Source: Salegentibacter sp. (lineage in GTDB: Bacteria; Bacteroidota; Bacteroidia; Flavobacteriales; Flavobacteriaceae). Taken from it: a stretch of 64,000 nucleotides of DNA. Each line of letters starts with the position of its first letter. Within the stretch, counting starts at the first letter, position 1. The notes below the pieces were generated by a model that made no database searches, was not told the origin of the DNA, and saw nothing but the letters and a program-made list of their open reading frames with translations. This document shows, one piece after another, positions 15,580 through 24,850 of the stretch. Position numbers and translations under genes: made by a program. The stretch is from positions 682,001 to 746,000 of the forward strand of contig CP051246.1 of the NCBI GenBank assembly GCA_017795085.1. Reading direction: 5' to 3'.

Positions 15580-16865
15580 ATTACATCAACTAGTTGTTCC
15601 AGGGCAAGACCCCTGGAACCTTTTACCAGAATATTGCTGTTGTGAATAGGGATTGTTTTTAAGTGTTCTTTAAGTGTTCGAGCGTTTTTGAATTTAATAA
15701 GGGTTGATTTTGTAACAAGAGTATTGCCAAAATTGGGCCCCACCAAATAGGTTTCATCAAAATTGGAAATTTCAACTAAGTTTACAATTTCCTGATGTTC
15801 TTCTTCAGAATAAATCCCCAGTTCCAGCATATCACCCAGAATAAGCATTTTTTGTCCCGGTGTTTTTAATTCAGAGAAATTCTCAATAGAAGCTTTCATA
15901 CTGGTGGGATTGGCATTGTAGGCATCTAAATAAATAGTTTTGTTTTCCTTTTTTATTACCTGTGAACGGTTGTTTTCAGGAATATAAGCTTCAATGGCTT
16001 GCTGGATTTCTTTAAAAGGAACTTTAAAATACAGCCCTATGCAAAGCGCCGCAGCCATATTATAGGCGTTGTATTTTCCCGGAAGCTGACTTTTAAAATC
16101 GGTTTGGTTATAGTTGATTCTGGCAAATTGATCGCCCTCGATGTAATTTATTTTTAATTTGGCCGTCCTTTTTGAACCAAAACTGAAATAATGATTGTAC
16201 GGTAGGTGGATTTTTTGGTTTTTATCATCTTGATTGAGGAATATCAGTTTTTTATGTTTTTTTAAATGGGTATAAAGTTCACTTTTAGCTTTGATTACGC
16301 CTTCTATACTCCCAAAACCTTCCAAATGTGCTTTTCCGAAGTTGGTGATATATCCGTAATCCGGAAAAGCAATATTACATAAAAATTCAATTTCCCCGGG
16401 GTGGTTTGCACCCATTTCTACAATACCAATCTCAGTTTCCTCGTCCATACTTAATAAAGTTAAGGGGACGCCAATATGGTTATTCAGGTTTCCTTTGGTG
16501 GCTTTGGTTTTATATTTTTTAGAAAGTACGGTATTAACGAGTTCTTTGGTAGTGGTTTTGCCGTTACTTCCGGTAATAGCAATAATAGATAAACCTAAGA
16601 ACTGTCGGTGAAAGGTGGCTAGCTTTTGAAGGGTTTTTAGGCTGTTATTTACTAAAATATAGCGTTCATCATTGGGGATTATTGCAGTTTTTTCATCTAC
16701 TACAACATAGTTTGCCCCCTGGGAAAGTGCTTCAGCGGCAAATTGATTTCCGTTAAAATTAGCACCTTTTAGTGCAAAAAAAATACTATTTGGCAGGATA
16801 TTTCGGGTATCTGTACTTATACCTGAACTTACTAAAAAGTGTTGATGTAGGCTTGCAATTTTCAC
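15576..16865 (-). CDS. murF: MurF, UDP-MurNAc-tripeptide D-Ala-D-Ala ligase
   Basis: A 429-residue cytoplasmic ligase that adds D-Ala-D-Ala to complete the peptidoglycan precursor. Seen motifs: STDTRNI near the N-terminus, the ATP loop AITGSNGKTTTKE (about residues 95-107), KGNLNNHIGVPLTLL, EMGANHPGEI, TNFGKAHLEGFGS and DAYNANPTSMKAS. The start is GTG at 16865 (GTG AAA ATT GCA); no ATG is available nearby, and the GTG is the last part of a 35-bp element shared with purK and a broken gene at the window end. It is convergent with copA, with a four-base overlap of stop regions. Confidence 0.95.
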   Translation of the reverse strand: MKIASLHQHFLVSSGISTDTRNILPNSIFFALKGANFNGNQFAAEALSQGANYVVVDEKTAIIPNDERYILVNNSLKTLQKLATFHRQFLGLSIIAITGSNGKTTTKELVNTVLSKKYKTKATKGNLNNHIGVPLTLLSMDEETEIGIVEMGANHPGEIEFLCNIAFPDYGYITNFGKAHLEGFGSIEGVIKAKSELYTHLKKHKKLIFLNQDDKNQKIHLPYNHYFSFGSKRTAKLKINYIEGDQFARINYNQTDFKSQLPGKYNAYNMAAALCIGLYFKVPFKEIQQAIEAYIPENNRSQVIKKENKTIYLDAYNANPTSMKASIENFSELKTPGQKMLILGDMLELGIYSEEEHQEIVNLVEISNFDETYLVGPNFGNTLVTKSTLIKFKNARTLKEHLKTIPIHNSNILVKGSRGLALEQLVDVI

Positions 16866-16894
16866 ACGAATAAAATTATGTTAAATATTTGATT
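16860..16894 (-). promoter_or_regulatory. 35-bp gene-start element, copy 1 (murF)
   Basis: On the minus strand it runs from AATCAAATATTTAA through TAATTTT to ATTCGTGTGAAA, ending in the murF GTG AAA start. Copies at 43917-43951 and 63762-63796 align without gaps; 30 of 35 positions are the same in all three. It contains the palindromic core AAATATTT. Its role is unknown; it might be a shared promoter/operator plus translation start, or a mobile sequence. Confidence 0.6.
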
Positions 16895-16946
16895 ATCATT
16901 ATAGTATAAAAAAGTGTTGAATGTCCGTAAAGAGTCATAATCGTAT

Positions 16947-17032
16947 CGTCACCCTGAACTTGATTCAGGCTCTAATTTTGTATATTGCTAACTTACAATC
17001 TTATTAGATGCTGAAACGAGTTCAGCATGACG
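16947..17032. repeat. Complete family 1 inverted-repeat element (86 bp)
   Basis: The left arm at 16947-16973 (CGTCACCCTGAACTTG...) and right arm at 17006-17032 (...GAGTTCAGCATGACG) are inverted copies of the 27-base family 1 arm around a 32-base centre. It is small and non-coding with terminal inverted repeats, like a MITE or REP-type element. Confidence 0.7.
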
Positions 17033-17133
17033 TAAAAATGTCAATTATTACTAATAACGGATAATCAGAAACAGTGGTAACCATAGCTTAATGAATCTTT
17101 CAATGAGGGGTTTATTTATATAAAATAAAGCTA

Positions 17134-17165
17134 TAAAAAAAGCCCTGTTTTTTCAGGGCTTTTTT
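17134..17165. terminator. Bidirectional intrinsic terminator after gldJ
   Basis: AGCCCTG, a T6 loop and CAGGGCT, flanked by seven A on one side and T on the other. On the minus strand it follows the gldJ stop by about 25 bases with a U-tract, so it should end gldJ transcripts. Confidence 0.8.
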
Positions 17166-17190
17166 AAAATATTTTATATGCTGTAATTTA

Positions 17191-18888
17191 TTATTTTTGA
17201 CGTGCTGTTTTATTCTTCCCTTTATATTTTGACCCTACACGAGACATTGCATTTCTAAAACCAATATAATCGGTTGCCATATCTTGTGGGAAGAATCGGC
17301 GTTGTGCTGGGTCTAACCAATAAGCACGGTCTTTCCAGGAACCTCCTTTGTATACTCTTGCTTCATTGCTAATTAACGTAGTACGTCTTTGACCGTCATA
17401 GCCACGGTTCATAGTTCCGGCACTGTCATTTACGCTGATGTTGTCGTAAACAGGAGAGTTGTACATCCTTTTTGAGGGATCGTTTATCTCCTGGAAAGGC
17501 TCGTAATATCGGGAAGAATTTTTATCACCATCTCGAAAATCCCGCTGATCACTATCAGTATAATTAGTACGCATATACGTATCTTCTTCGGTCACGGGGG
17601 TTTGAACAATTTCCCCGGGAAGGTTACGAGCTACTATCTTTCCGTTGCTTAAAGTATCATAACGAACATCTTCTGGAGTTACCACCTCAATAGTACCGTC
17701 TTCGCTAATTTTGTGTTTGGTATAGACATTCCCCCGGTAATAGTTAAAGTCGTTAAATTCATCATCAACAATAGGGCGATAAACATCGGCAACCCATTCA
17801 GCCACATTTCCGGCCATATCGTAAAGTCCAAAATCATTAGGTTCGTAAGACATCACTTCAGCAGTAATGTCGGCCCCATCATCACTCCATCCGGCAATAC
17901 CACCATAATCCCCATCACCTTGTTTAAAGTTGGCTAATTGGTCACCTTGGTTTTTCATATCACCAGAGCGGGTATATTGGCCATCCCAGGGATATTTTTT
18001 TCTTCCCCGGTAAGCATTGTATTCTCTGATTCCCGACAGGCCGAGAGCGGCATATTCCCATTCAGCTTCTGTAGGCAGCCGGTATTCAGGTAGTACAACT
18101 CCATCTTTACGTTGAACAAAAGTTTGGTCGCCAATGGCATTGCCTTCAGCATCGGTATTTTCTGAAGCTCTTTCTATCATACGTTCTGATTCCCGACCTC
18201 CCTGGCTAATTTCTGTGTTTCCGCCATAAGTTTGGCTGGGGGCATTAAGATAGGTTTCAGTATTAAAAGTAACACCTGCATCTATATCGGTATAACGGGC
18301 TCCTTCTTTGACATAACCTTGTTCTTCCAGAATTTTCTCATTCACCCTATCGGTTCGCCATTTACTGAATTCAATAGCCTGAATCCAGCTAACTCCAACT
18401 ACAGGATAATTAGCATAAGCCGGGTGGCGTAAATAATTGTTTACCATAGTCTCGTTAAAACCAAGTCGGTTTCTCCAAACTAAAGTATCTGGTACGGCAC
18501 CATTATATATATTTCGATATTTTTCTTCTTCGGGAGGAAAAACATTTTTTAGCCAATCCAGGTATTCCATATACATAAGATTGGTAACTTCGGTTTCATC
18601 TATATAGAAAGACTGAACGTGTTGCTGGGTAGGAGTGTTGTTCCAATCGTGCATTACATCGTCTTGTACCCTTCCCATAGTAAAGGTGCCTCCTTCAACA
18701 AATACCAGTCCGGGGCCTGTTTCCTGTTCATTATAATCAGTTTGATACTGAAAACCACCGTCATTAGAATTTATGTCCCAGCCGGTAGCCCTGGAATTAT
18801 TTTTATAATTTTTTGAATTGTTACAGCCTGCAAAACTACCTGCCAGTACGACAGCTATCAAGGCTTTTAAAGCAACATTGGTTCTCAT
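17191..18888 (-). CDS. gldJ: Gliding motility lipoprotein GldJ
   Basis: A 565-residue lipoprotein with signal peptide and lipobox (SFAGC, Cys22). It has a formylglycine-generating-enzyme/SUMF1-like fold: LVFVEGGTFTMGRVQDD, FYIDETEVTNLMYMEYLDWL, PVVGVSWIQAIEFSKW, YRLPTEAEWEYAALG, YDMAGNVAEWVADVY and KGGSWKDRAYWLDPAQRRF. This matches GldJ, which is needed for gliding and for stability of the GldK/T9SS apparatus in Flavobacterium johnsoniae. The length agrees with GldJ. It lies divergent from porV, but the porU gene usually located between them is missing. Confidence 0.92.
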   Translation of the reverse strand: MRTNVALKALIAVVLAGSFAGCNNSKNYKNNSRATGWDINSNDGGFQYQTDYNEQETGPGLVFVEGGTFTMGRVQDDVMHDWNNTPTQQHVQSFYIDETEVTNLMYMEYLDWLKNVFPPEEEKYRNIYNGAVPDTLVWRNRLGFNETMVNNYLRHPAYANYPVVGVSWIQAIEFSKWRTDRVNEKILEEQGYVKEGARYTDIDAGVTFNTETYLNAPSQTYGGNTEISQGGRESERMIERASENTDAEGNAIGDQTFVQRKDGVVLPEYRLPTEAEWEYAALGLSGIREYNAYRGRKKYPWDGQYTRSGDMKNQGDQLANFKQGDGDYGGIAGWSDDGADITAEVMSYEPNDFGLYDMAGNVAEWVADVYRPIVDDEFNDFNYYRGNVYTKHKISEDGTIEVVTPEDVRYDTLSNGKIVARNLPGEIVQTPVTEEDTYMRTNYTDSDQRDFRDGDKNSSRYYEPFQEINDPSKRMYNSPVYDNISVNDSAGTMNRGYDGQRRTTLISNEARVYKGGSWKDRAYWLDPAQRRFFPQDMATDYIGFRNAMSRVGSKYKGKNKTARQK

Positions 18889-19338
18889 ATAAATTCTCTA
18901 TTTTGATAGAATTTTAGGCTTTGCAATATAGTAATTAACGCTAAATGTACAAGATTATTTTATTATTCCCCGTCGGTTTGAAAAATGGATAAAGCCTTGA
19001 ATGACTTGCTTTGAGACTTTTAAAATGAGCTTTAATATTTTGTTTCAATTGGAATACGGTAGCAAAATTAGTGGTTTTTTGCTGAAGTTTTTAAAATTGG
19101 GGAAAATAATAGTAAAGTACTTGTTTGGGGGCTTTAGTGACGAATAGCTGTTATTTGATTTCTATAATTGAGGATTAAAATATTTGAATGAAACAAACGT
19201 TGTAAAGTTGTCCACCCCATTAATTATTCCAACTTTTAATTTTATTGAATTTGAATACGGTATTTTGATTTTTGACTAAGTCTTGTTTCCTTAACAGGAA
19301 TAATACTATATATTTGTTTATCATTACATTTTGATGAA
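18889..19338. other. Divergent gldJ-porV spacer lacking porU
   Basis: 450 bases without a recognisable gene. In most Flavobacteriaceae this place is occupied by porU (more than 1100 codons). I saw no porU-like fragment in the short frames here. The porV promoter is near its right end. Confidence 0.6.
19283..19316 (+). promoter_or_regulatory. Promoter of porV
   Basis: TATATTTG at 19309-19316 is a perfect -7 box, with TTG at 19283-19285 as a -33 candidate. The start codon follows 22 bases after the -7 box. Confidence 0.55.
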
Positions 19339-20496
19339 ATGAGAAAAATAACAATCTTCTTGCTTGGGGTTCTCCTGGGGATTCATTTCTCAGGATTTGC
19401 TCAAAACGAGGAACGGGACCGGGTAATTACCACGACGGTGCCCTTTTTAATGGTAGCAGCAGATGCACGTGCTGCCGGAATGGGAGATCAGGGGGTGGCT
19501 ACGGCACCTGATGTCTTTTCCCAACAATGGAACCCTGCAAAATATGCATTTGCTAAAAAAGAACATGGTATCGGGGTTTCCTATACTCCTTATTTAAGGG
19601 AGGTTGTAGATGATATTTTCCTTGGCAGTATTAATTATTTTAACCGCATTAATGAACGAAGTGCTTTTGCGGCCAGTTTACGTTATTTTGGTTTGGGAAC
19701 AATCGAAACAAGAGTTACTTCTTTCTCCGAACCTTTACCGGTAAGTCCTAATGAATTATCTTTTGATTTGTCTTACGCGCTTCGGTTAAGTGAAAATTTT
19801 TCTATGGCTGTGGCAGGACGGTACCTGCGATCTGATTTGGGCTTGCAGGACGAACGAGATCTTGGGGCAGCCAATAGTTTTGGTGTTGATATAGGCGGTT
19901 ATTTTCAAAGTAACCAACTTGTTTTTTCCAATTTTAACGGGCAATGGAAAGCTGGTGCCAATATCTCTAATATCGGGCCTAAAATGAAATATGATGATGC
20001 CGGGCAGGAAAACTTTATTCCTACCAATTTTAGGCTGGGAGGCGGTTTTGATTTTATTTTTGATACTGAAAATCGATTGGGGACTTACATTGAATTCAAT
20101 AAATTACTGGTGCCTACACCACGCGACTTTAATGGTAATGGTACTGTTTTCGATTCTGAAGATGAAGCCGAATATAATAGTATAGGTGCCATTGAAGGGA
20201 TATTTACTTCCTGGGGGGATGCTCCCGGGGGACTTGGTGAAGAACTTCGGGAAACTACCTGGGCAGTTGGAGCCGAATATCTATTCAAAGATCAATTTGC
20301 ATTCAGAACCGGATATTTTAATGAAAACCAGAATAAGGGAGCACGTCGCTTTTTATCTTTTGGGGCAGGGTTTACTTATGAAAGTGTGAATATAGATCTT
20401 TCTTATCTTTTCTCTACCTCCCGGATTAAAAGCCCGTTGGAAGGAGGCTTAAGATTTGCCCTTACCTTTAATTTTGGTGATCAATACGTGTATTAA
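19339..20496 (+). CDS. porV: Type IX secretion outer-membrane protein PorV (LptO)
   Basis: A 385-residue FadL-like outer-membrane beta-barrel with signal peptide (cleavage near SGFA-QNE). VPFLMVAADARAAGMGDQGVAT followed by SQQWNPAKYAF is the conserved PorV N-terminus, and the C-terminus ends in FNFGDQYVY, typical of a barrel strand. PorV carries T9SS cargo from the translocon to the PorU sortase in the attachment complex. The length fits the family. cdd and pdhA follow on the same strand, a conserved neighbourhood, with its own promoter. Confidence 0.94.
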   Translation: MRKITIFLLGVLLGIHFSGFAQNEERDRVITTTVPFLMVAADARAAGMGDQGVATAPDVFSQQWNPAKYAFAKKEHGIGVSYTPYLREVVDDIFLGSINYFNRINERSAFAASLRYFGLGTIETRVTSFSEPLPVSPNELSFDLSYALRLSENFSMAVAGRYLRSDLGLQDERDLGAANSFGVDIGGYFQSNQLVFSNFNGQWKAGANISNIGPKMKYDDAGQENFIPTNFRLGGGFDFIFDTENRLGTYIEFNKLLVPTPRDFNGNGTVFDSEDEAEYNSIGAIEGIFTSWGDAPGGLGEELRETTWAVGAEYLFKDQFAFRTGYFNENQNKGARRFLSFGAGFTYESVNIDLSYLFSTSRIKSPLEGGLRFALTFNFGDQYVY

Positions 20497-20571
20497 ATCT
20501 TAATTTTTTCTAAAGTTTGTAGATGTTTCGATTGCTATCTCTTACCTTAATTATCCATTAATCAATGTTTG

Positions 20572-21054
20572 ATGAAATCTTTTCAGTTAACTTCAGAATT
20601 TGAAATTTTTGAAAATAAAGAGGAACTTCCTGGAGAAGTTCAGGAACTGGTAGAAATCGCAATTGAAGCTCGGGAAAAAGCTTATGCTCCATATTCCCGT
20701 TTTAAGGTAGGGGCGGCCATTCTTTTAGATAATGGAGAAGTAGTTCCGGGAAGCAATCAGGAAAATGCTTCATACCCTTCGGGGCTTTGTGCAGAACGTA
20801 CGGCAGTTTACTTTGCCGGTGCCAAGTTTCCCGATAACGAAATAAAAATCCTGGTGGTTTCAGCAAAATCGCTTAATAGAAGTGTTATAGCTCCCGTACC
20901 CCCCTGCGGGGCCTGCCGGCAGGCATTAGCTGAGTACGAATTGAAACAACAAAGCCCTATTTCATTATATTTTATGGGAGAAACAGGAAAAATAATGAAG
21001 TCTGAATCGGTTAAAAATTTATTACCATTTTTATTCGATAAATCTGCCCTTTAA
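20572..21054 (+). CDS. cdd: Cytidine deaminase
   Basis: A 160-residue cytoplasmic zinc enzyme converting cytidine and deoxycytidine to uridine forms in pyrimidine salvage. Seen: YAPYSRFKVGAAIL (substrate loop), NASYPSGLCAERTAVYFA with the CAE zinc and catalytic Glu motif, and PPCGACRQALAEY with the PCxxC zinc ligands. The length is slightly above the homotetrameric type. I use ATG 20572; a TTG directly in front of it would add one residue. It lies 75 bases after porV. Confidence 0.94.
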   Translation: MKSFQLTSEFEIFENKEELPGEVQELVEIAIEAREKAYAPYSRFKVGAAILLDNGEVVPGSNQENASYPSGLCAERTAVYFAGAKFPDNEIKILVVSAKSLNRSVIAPVPPCGACRQALAEYELKQQSPISLYFMGETGKIMKSESVKNLLPFLFDKSAL

Positions 21055-21106
21055 GTTTTTCTATATTTTTTGCACAAAAACAGTTTTCCATTCTTATTGA
21101 AAATAG

Positions 21107-21114
21107 TATTTTTG
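21107..21114 (+). promoter_or_regulatory. Promoter -7 box of pdhA
   Basis: TATTTTTG fits TAnnTTTG and lies 53 bases before the pdhA start, giving an ordinary short leader. Confidence 0.5.
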
Positions 21115-21167
21115 TTACCCGCTTGGCAAAAGCTAATGTGTCTGGCCTAAAAATTAATAGTTTTTAA

Positions 21168-22169
21168 ATGAAAAAAGTTACAAAAGCCACATACTTAAAG
21201 TGGTACGAGGATATGTTGTTTTGGCGCAAATTTGAAGATAAATTAGCGCAGGTATATATCCAGCAAAAAGTAAGAGGGTTTTTACATCTTTACAATGGGC
21301 AGGAAGCTATTTTAGCTGGTGCTCTTCATGTAATGGACCGGGAAAAAGACAAGATGATAACCGCCTATCGTAACCATGTGCAACCTATTGGTTTAGGAGT
21401 TGACCCCAAGCGGGTAATGGCCGAACTTTACGGAAAGAAAACCGGAACTTCCAGTGGTTTGGGAGGTTCTATGCACATTTTCTCAAAAGAACATAATTTT
21501 TATGGTGGTCACGGTATTGTGGGGGGACAAATTCCATTAGGTGCCGGTTTGGCTTTTGCCGATAAATATCATAAAAGAGAAGCCGTTACTTTATGTTTTC
21601 TCGGAGACGGTGCCGCAAGACAGGGATCACTTCACGAAACTTTAAATATGGCCGTGAACTGGAATCTTCCGGTGGTTTTCTGTGTGGAAAATAACGGATA
21701 TGCCATGGGGACTTCGGTTGCCCGCACCTCTAAGAGTACAGATATCTGGAAAATAGGAAATGCTTATGAGATGCCTTGTGGCCCGGTTGATGCGATGAAC
21801 CCAACTAAAGTGGCAGAGTCTCTTGATGAAGCTATTAAACGCGCCAGAAAAGGTGATGGGCCAACCTTTTTAGAATTAAAAACCTATCGTTATCGCGGTC
21901 ACTCTATGAGTGATGCGCAAAAATATCGTACTAAGGAAGAAGTGGCCGAATATCAAAAAATCGACCCGATTACCCAGGTACTCGATATTATTAAGGAGAA
22001 AAAATACGCTTCTGAAGACGAAATTAAGGAAATCAATAAGCGCGTAAAGGATAAGGTGTCAGAATGTGAGAAATTCGCTGATGAATCAGATTTCCCCGAT
22101 AAGAGCATTATGTACGATGTGGTTTACGAACAGGAAGACTATCCATTTTTAGCACATAAACCCGAATAA
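21168..22169 (+). CDS. pdhA: Pyruvate dehydrogenase E1 component, alpha subunit
   Basis: A 333-residue thiamine-diphosphate enzyme subunit that decarboxylates pyruvate with the E1 beta subunit. Seen: MITAYRNHVQPIGLG, GGSMHIFSKEHNFYGGHGIVG, the ThDP/Mg motif from GDGAARQGSLHETLN to ENNGYAMGTS, and the phosphorylation-loop region YRYRGHSMSDAQKYR. The E2 gene follows after three bases; E1 beta is not in this window, which is usual in this family. The pair joins glycolysis to the TCA cycle. Confidence 0.95.
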   Translation: MKKVTKATYLKWYEDMLFWRKFEDKLAQVYIQQKVRGFLHLYNGQEAILAGALHVMDREKDKMITAYRNHVQPIGLGVDPKRVMAELYGKKTGTSSGLGGSMHIFSKEHNFYGGHGIVGGQIPLGAGLAFADKYHKREAVTLCFLGDGAARQGSLHETLNMAVNWNLPVVFCVENNGYAMGTSVARTSKSTDIWKIGNAYEMPCGPVDAMNPTKVAESLDEAIKRARKGDGPTFLELKTYRYRGHSMSDAQKYRTKEEVAEYQKIDPITQVLDIIKEKKYASEDEIKEINKRVKDKVSECEKFADESDFPDKSIMYDVVYEQEDYPFLAHKPE

Positions 22170-22172
22170 ATT

Positions 22173-23819
22173 ATGGCAGAAGTAATTAATATGCCGCGCT
22201 TGAGCGACACCATGGAAGAAGGTGTAGTTGCGAAGTGGTTAAAGAAAAAAGGCGATAAAGTAGAAGAAGGTGATATTTTAGCTGAAATAGAAACCGATAA
22301 GGCTACGATGGAATTTGAATCTTTTTACGAAGGTACACTTTTACATATTGGCATAGAGGAAGGCGAAACCGCTCCCGTAGATACGTTACTTGCTATCATC
22401 GGGGAAGAAGGGGAAGATATTTCTGAACTTCTTGAAGGTGGAAATGGAGACAGCAAAGACGAAAATAAGAAGGACGACGATAAAGAAGAAAAAGAGGAAG
22501 AGGATTCTTCAAATGAAGAAGAATCAGATGATGGTGACGGCGAAGTTCCTGAAGGTGTAGAAATTGTAACTATGCCACGACTTAGCGATACCATGGAAGA
22601 AGGAACCGTGGCAAGCTGGTTGAAAAAAGAAGGTGATAAAGTAGAAGAAGGAGATATTCTGGCTGAAATCGAAACCGATAAGGCCACAATGGAGTTTGAA
22701 TCTTTTTACGAAGGTACACTCTTGAAAATCGGTATTGAAGAAGGTGGTACTGCGCCTGTAGATAGTTTGTTGGCCATTATTGGGCCGGAAGGAACCGATG
22801 TTTCTAAAATTTCTACCGACGGAAAATCAAAATCTTCAGGAAAGAAGGACAAGAAAAAAGAGGATAAAAAAGAAGAGAAAGCTTCCGAAGATAAATCTTC
22901 AGAAAAAGCAGAAGATAAAAGTCAGAAAGATTCAGGTAGGATTTTTGCTTCTCCTTTAGCTAAAAAAATGGCTGAAGATAAAGGTATTGATCTTTCCAAA
23001 GTAGAAGGAAGCGGTGAAAACGGCCGAATTGTAAAGAAAGATATCGAAGACTATAAACCTTCAGAAAAACCTGCTGCCGAAACTAAGGAATCGCAAGAAG
23101 CTAAGCCTGCTGCCCAACCTTATGTGCCAGCTGGTGAGGAAGAGTTTGAGGAGATTAAGAATTCGCAAATGCGTAAAACCATAGCCAAACGGCTTGGCGA
23201 ATCTAAATTTAACGCACCACATTATTACCTGACTATTGAGGTAGATATGGAAAATGCAATGGCATCACGTAAACAAATTAACGAGATGCCAGATATTAAG
23301 GTGAGTTTTAACGATATGGTGATTAAAGCTAGTGCAATGGCCTTAAGAAAACATCCGCAGGTAAATAGCCAGTGGACGGGTGATAGCATGAAACTTGCAA
23401 AACACATTCATATGGGTGTGGCGGTAGCTGTAGAAGAAGGACTTGTTGTACCAGTGCTTAAATTTGCCGATCAAATGTCCATGACGCAAATTGGAGGAAA
23501 CGTGAAAAATCTTGCTGGAAAAGCAAGAAATAAAAAGTTACAGCCCAACGAAATGGAAGGCAGTACGTTTACCGTTTCAAATTTAGGTATGTTTGGTATC
23601 GTTGAATTTACAAGTATTATCAACCAGCCAAATTCTGCAATTCTTTCAGTAGGGACTATTGTAGAGAAACCTGTAGTTAAAAATGGTGAAATTGTGGTAG
23701 GACATACGATGAAGTTGACCCTGGCTTGCGATCATCGTACCGTTGATGGGGCAACCGGAGCTGCATTCCTCCAAACATTGAAAACTTATATTGAGAATCC
23801 GGTTACCATGCTGGCTTAG
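22173..23819 (+). CDS. pdhC: Pyruvate dehydrogenase E2, dihydrolipoamide acetyltransferase
   Basis: A 548-residue E2 core with two lipoyl domains (about residues 1-80 and 130-210, each with the lipoyl-lysine motif ETDKATMEFES), two Lys/Glu/Ser-rich linkers, a peripheral-subunit-binding domain (FASPLAKKMAEDKGIDLSKVEGSG, about 252-290) and a catalytic domain ending with the active-site DHRTVDGATGAAFL. It transfers the acetyl group to CoA. The two lipoyl domains are almost the same in sequence, pointing to recent duplication or gene conversion. A terminator follows. Confidence 0.96.
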   Translation: MAEVINMPRLSDTMEEGVVAKWLKKKGDKVEEGDILAEIETDKATMEFESFYEGTLLHIGIEEGETAPVDTLLAIIGEEGEDISELLEGGNGDSKDENKKDDDKEEKEEEDSSNEEESDDGDGEVPEGVEIVTMPRLSDTMEEGTVASWLKKEGDKVEEGDILAEIETDKATMEFESFYEGTLLKIGIEEGGTAPVDSLLAIIGPEGTDVSKISTDGKSKSSGKKDKKKEDKKEEKASEDKSSEKAEDKSQKDSGRIFASPLAKKMAEDKGIDLSKVEGSGENGRIVKKDIEDYKPSEKPAAETKESQEAKPAAQPYVPAGEEEFEEIKNSQMRKTIAKRLGESKFNAPHYYLTIEVDMENAMASRKQINEMPDIKVSFNDMVIKASAMALRKHPQVNSQWTGDSMKLAKHIHMGVAVAVEEGLVVPVLKFADQMSMTQIGGNVKNLAGKARNKKLQPNEMEGSTFTVSNLGMFGIVEFTSIINQPNSAILSVGTIVEKPVVKNGEIVVGHTMKLTLACDHRTVDGATGAAFLQTLKTYIENPVTMLA

Positions 23820-23845
23820 ATCAATTAAAATAATCTATAATTCTA

Positions 23846-23871
23846 AATCCCGCGGTATCGCGGGATTTTTT
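23846..23871 (+). terminator. Intrinsic terminator after pdhC
   Basis: AATCCCGCG, loop GTAT, CGCGGGATT, then a run of T. It ends 27 bases after the pdhC stop and just before the next gene. Confidence 0.85.
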
Positions 23872-23884
23872 TATCTTTAGCCAT

Positions 23885-24850
23885 ATGAGAAAACTATTAC
23901 TTCACTTTGCGATTGTAGGTATCGTCTTGCTCCTTGGCTGCAAGGAAAAATCCCAGATGACCGAAACAAAAAAACAGGAAATTTCAGTAGATAAAACTGA
24001 ATTAAAATCTTTAACTGAGTTTTTAGCTTCCGATGATTTAAAAGGACGGGAAACCGGTACGGAAGGTATTGATCTTGCCGCTAAAAGAATAGAAGGTATT
24101 TTTGAGAAAAATGATGTAAAACCTTATTATGAAACCTATCGTGATTCTTTTGAAATTGAAGGCCGCCAGGCATTTAATGTAATGGGTTTTGTTGAGGGCA
24201 ACGATAAAGATTTAAAAGATGAGGTTATAATTATCGGAGCGCATTACGATCATATTGGAAAAGGCGAAGAAATCGAGGGTGATAAAATTGCAAACGGTGC
24301 TAATGATAATGCTGCAGGTACGGTGGCCGTGGTAGAATTGGCTAAGTACTTTGCTAAAATTAATGATAATAAAAGAAGTTTGCTCTTTATCCTGTTTTCT
24401 GCAGAAGAATTGGGGCTTCAGGGATCTAAATATGCCGCCGAAAAACTAAAAAATGAAGGAATAAACCTTTATACCATGCTAAATTTTGAAATGATTGGTG
24501 TGCCAATGCAAAATAAAGATTACCTGACTTACATAACCGGTTATGAAGATTCTAATTTAGCTGAAAAATTTAATGAATATTCCGAGGATAAAATTGCGGG
24601 TTTCTTACCGCAAGCCAAAGAATATAACTTGTTTCAGCGTAGCGATAATTATCCTTTTTATAAGCAATTTAAGGTGCCGGCACAGACTTTCTGCACTTTC
24701 GACTTTACCAATTATGAATACTATCATCATGTAGATGACGAGACAGATAAATTGGATTTTGTTCATATGAATAATGTGATTGAAAGTGTGGCACCTGGAA
24801 TTCACAAAATGGCAAATACTAAAGAAAAAGAAATAAAATTAACCGAGTAA
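23885..24850 (+). CDS. M28-family zinc aminopeptidase lipoprotein
   Basis: A 321-residue lipoprotein (lipobox LLLGC, Cys19). The M28 metal-site motifs are visible: GAHYDHIG (His, Asp), NGANDNAAGTVAVVELA (bridging Asp), FSAEELGLQGS (Glu-Glu pair), and YYHHVDDETDKLDF near the end (His). It probably removes N-terminal residues from peptides outside the cytoplasm. A TATCTTTA sequence just upstream resembles the -7 box. The next gene starts directly at its stop codon. Confidence 0.9.
   Translation: MRKLLLHFAIVGIVLLLGCKEKSQMTETKKQEISVDKTELKSLTEFLASDDLKGRETGTEGIDLAAKRIEGIFEKNDVKPYYETYRDSFEIEGRQAFNVMGFVEGNDKDLKDEVIIIGAHYDHIGKGEEIEGDKIANGANDNAAGTVAVVELAKYFAKINDNKRSLLFILFSAEELGLQGSKYAAEKLKNEGINLYTMLNFEMIGVPMQNKDYLTYITGYEDSNLAEKFNEYSEDKIAGFLPQAKEYNLFQRSDNYPFYKQFKVPAQTFCTFDFTNYEYYHHVDDETDKLDFVHMNNVIESVAPGIHKMANTKEKEIKLTE

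Larger units (their letters stand above)
16866..17190. other. Intergenic region between murF and gldJ
   Basis: Besides the start element at the murF end it holds a complete family 1 repeat (16947-17032) and a bidirectional terminator (17134-17165). No coding potential was recognised. Confidence 0.6.
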
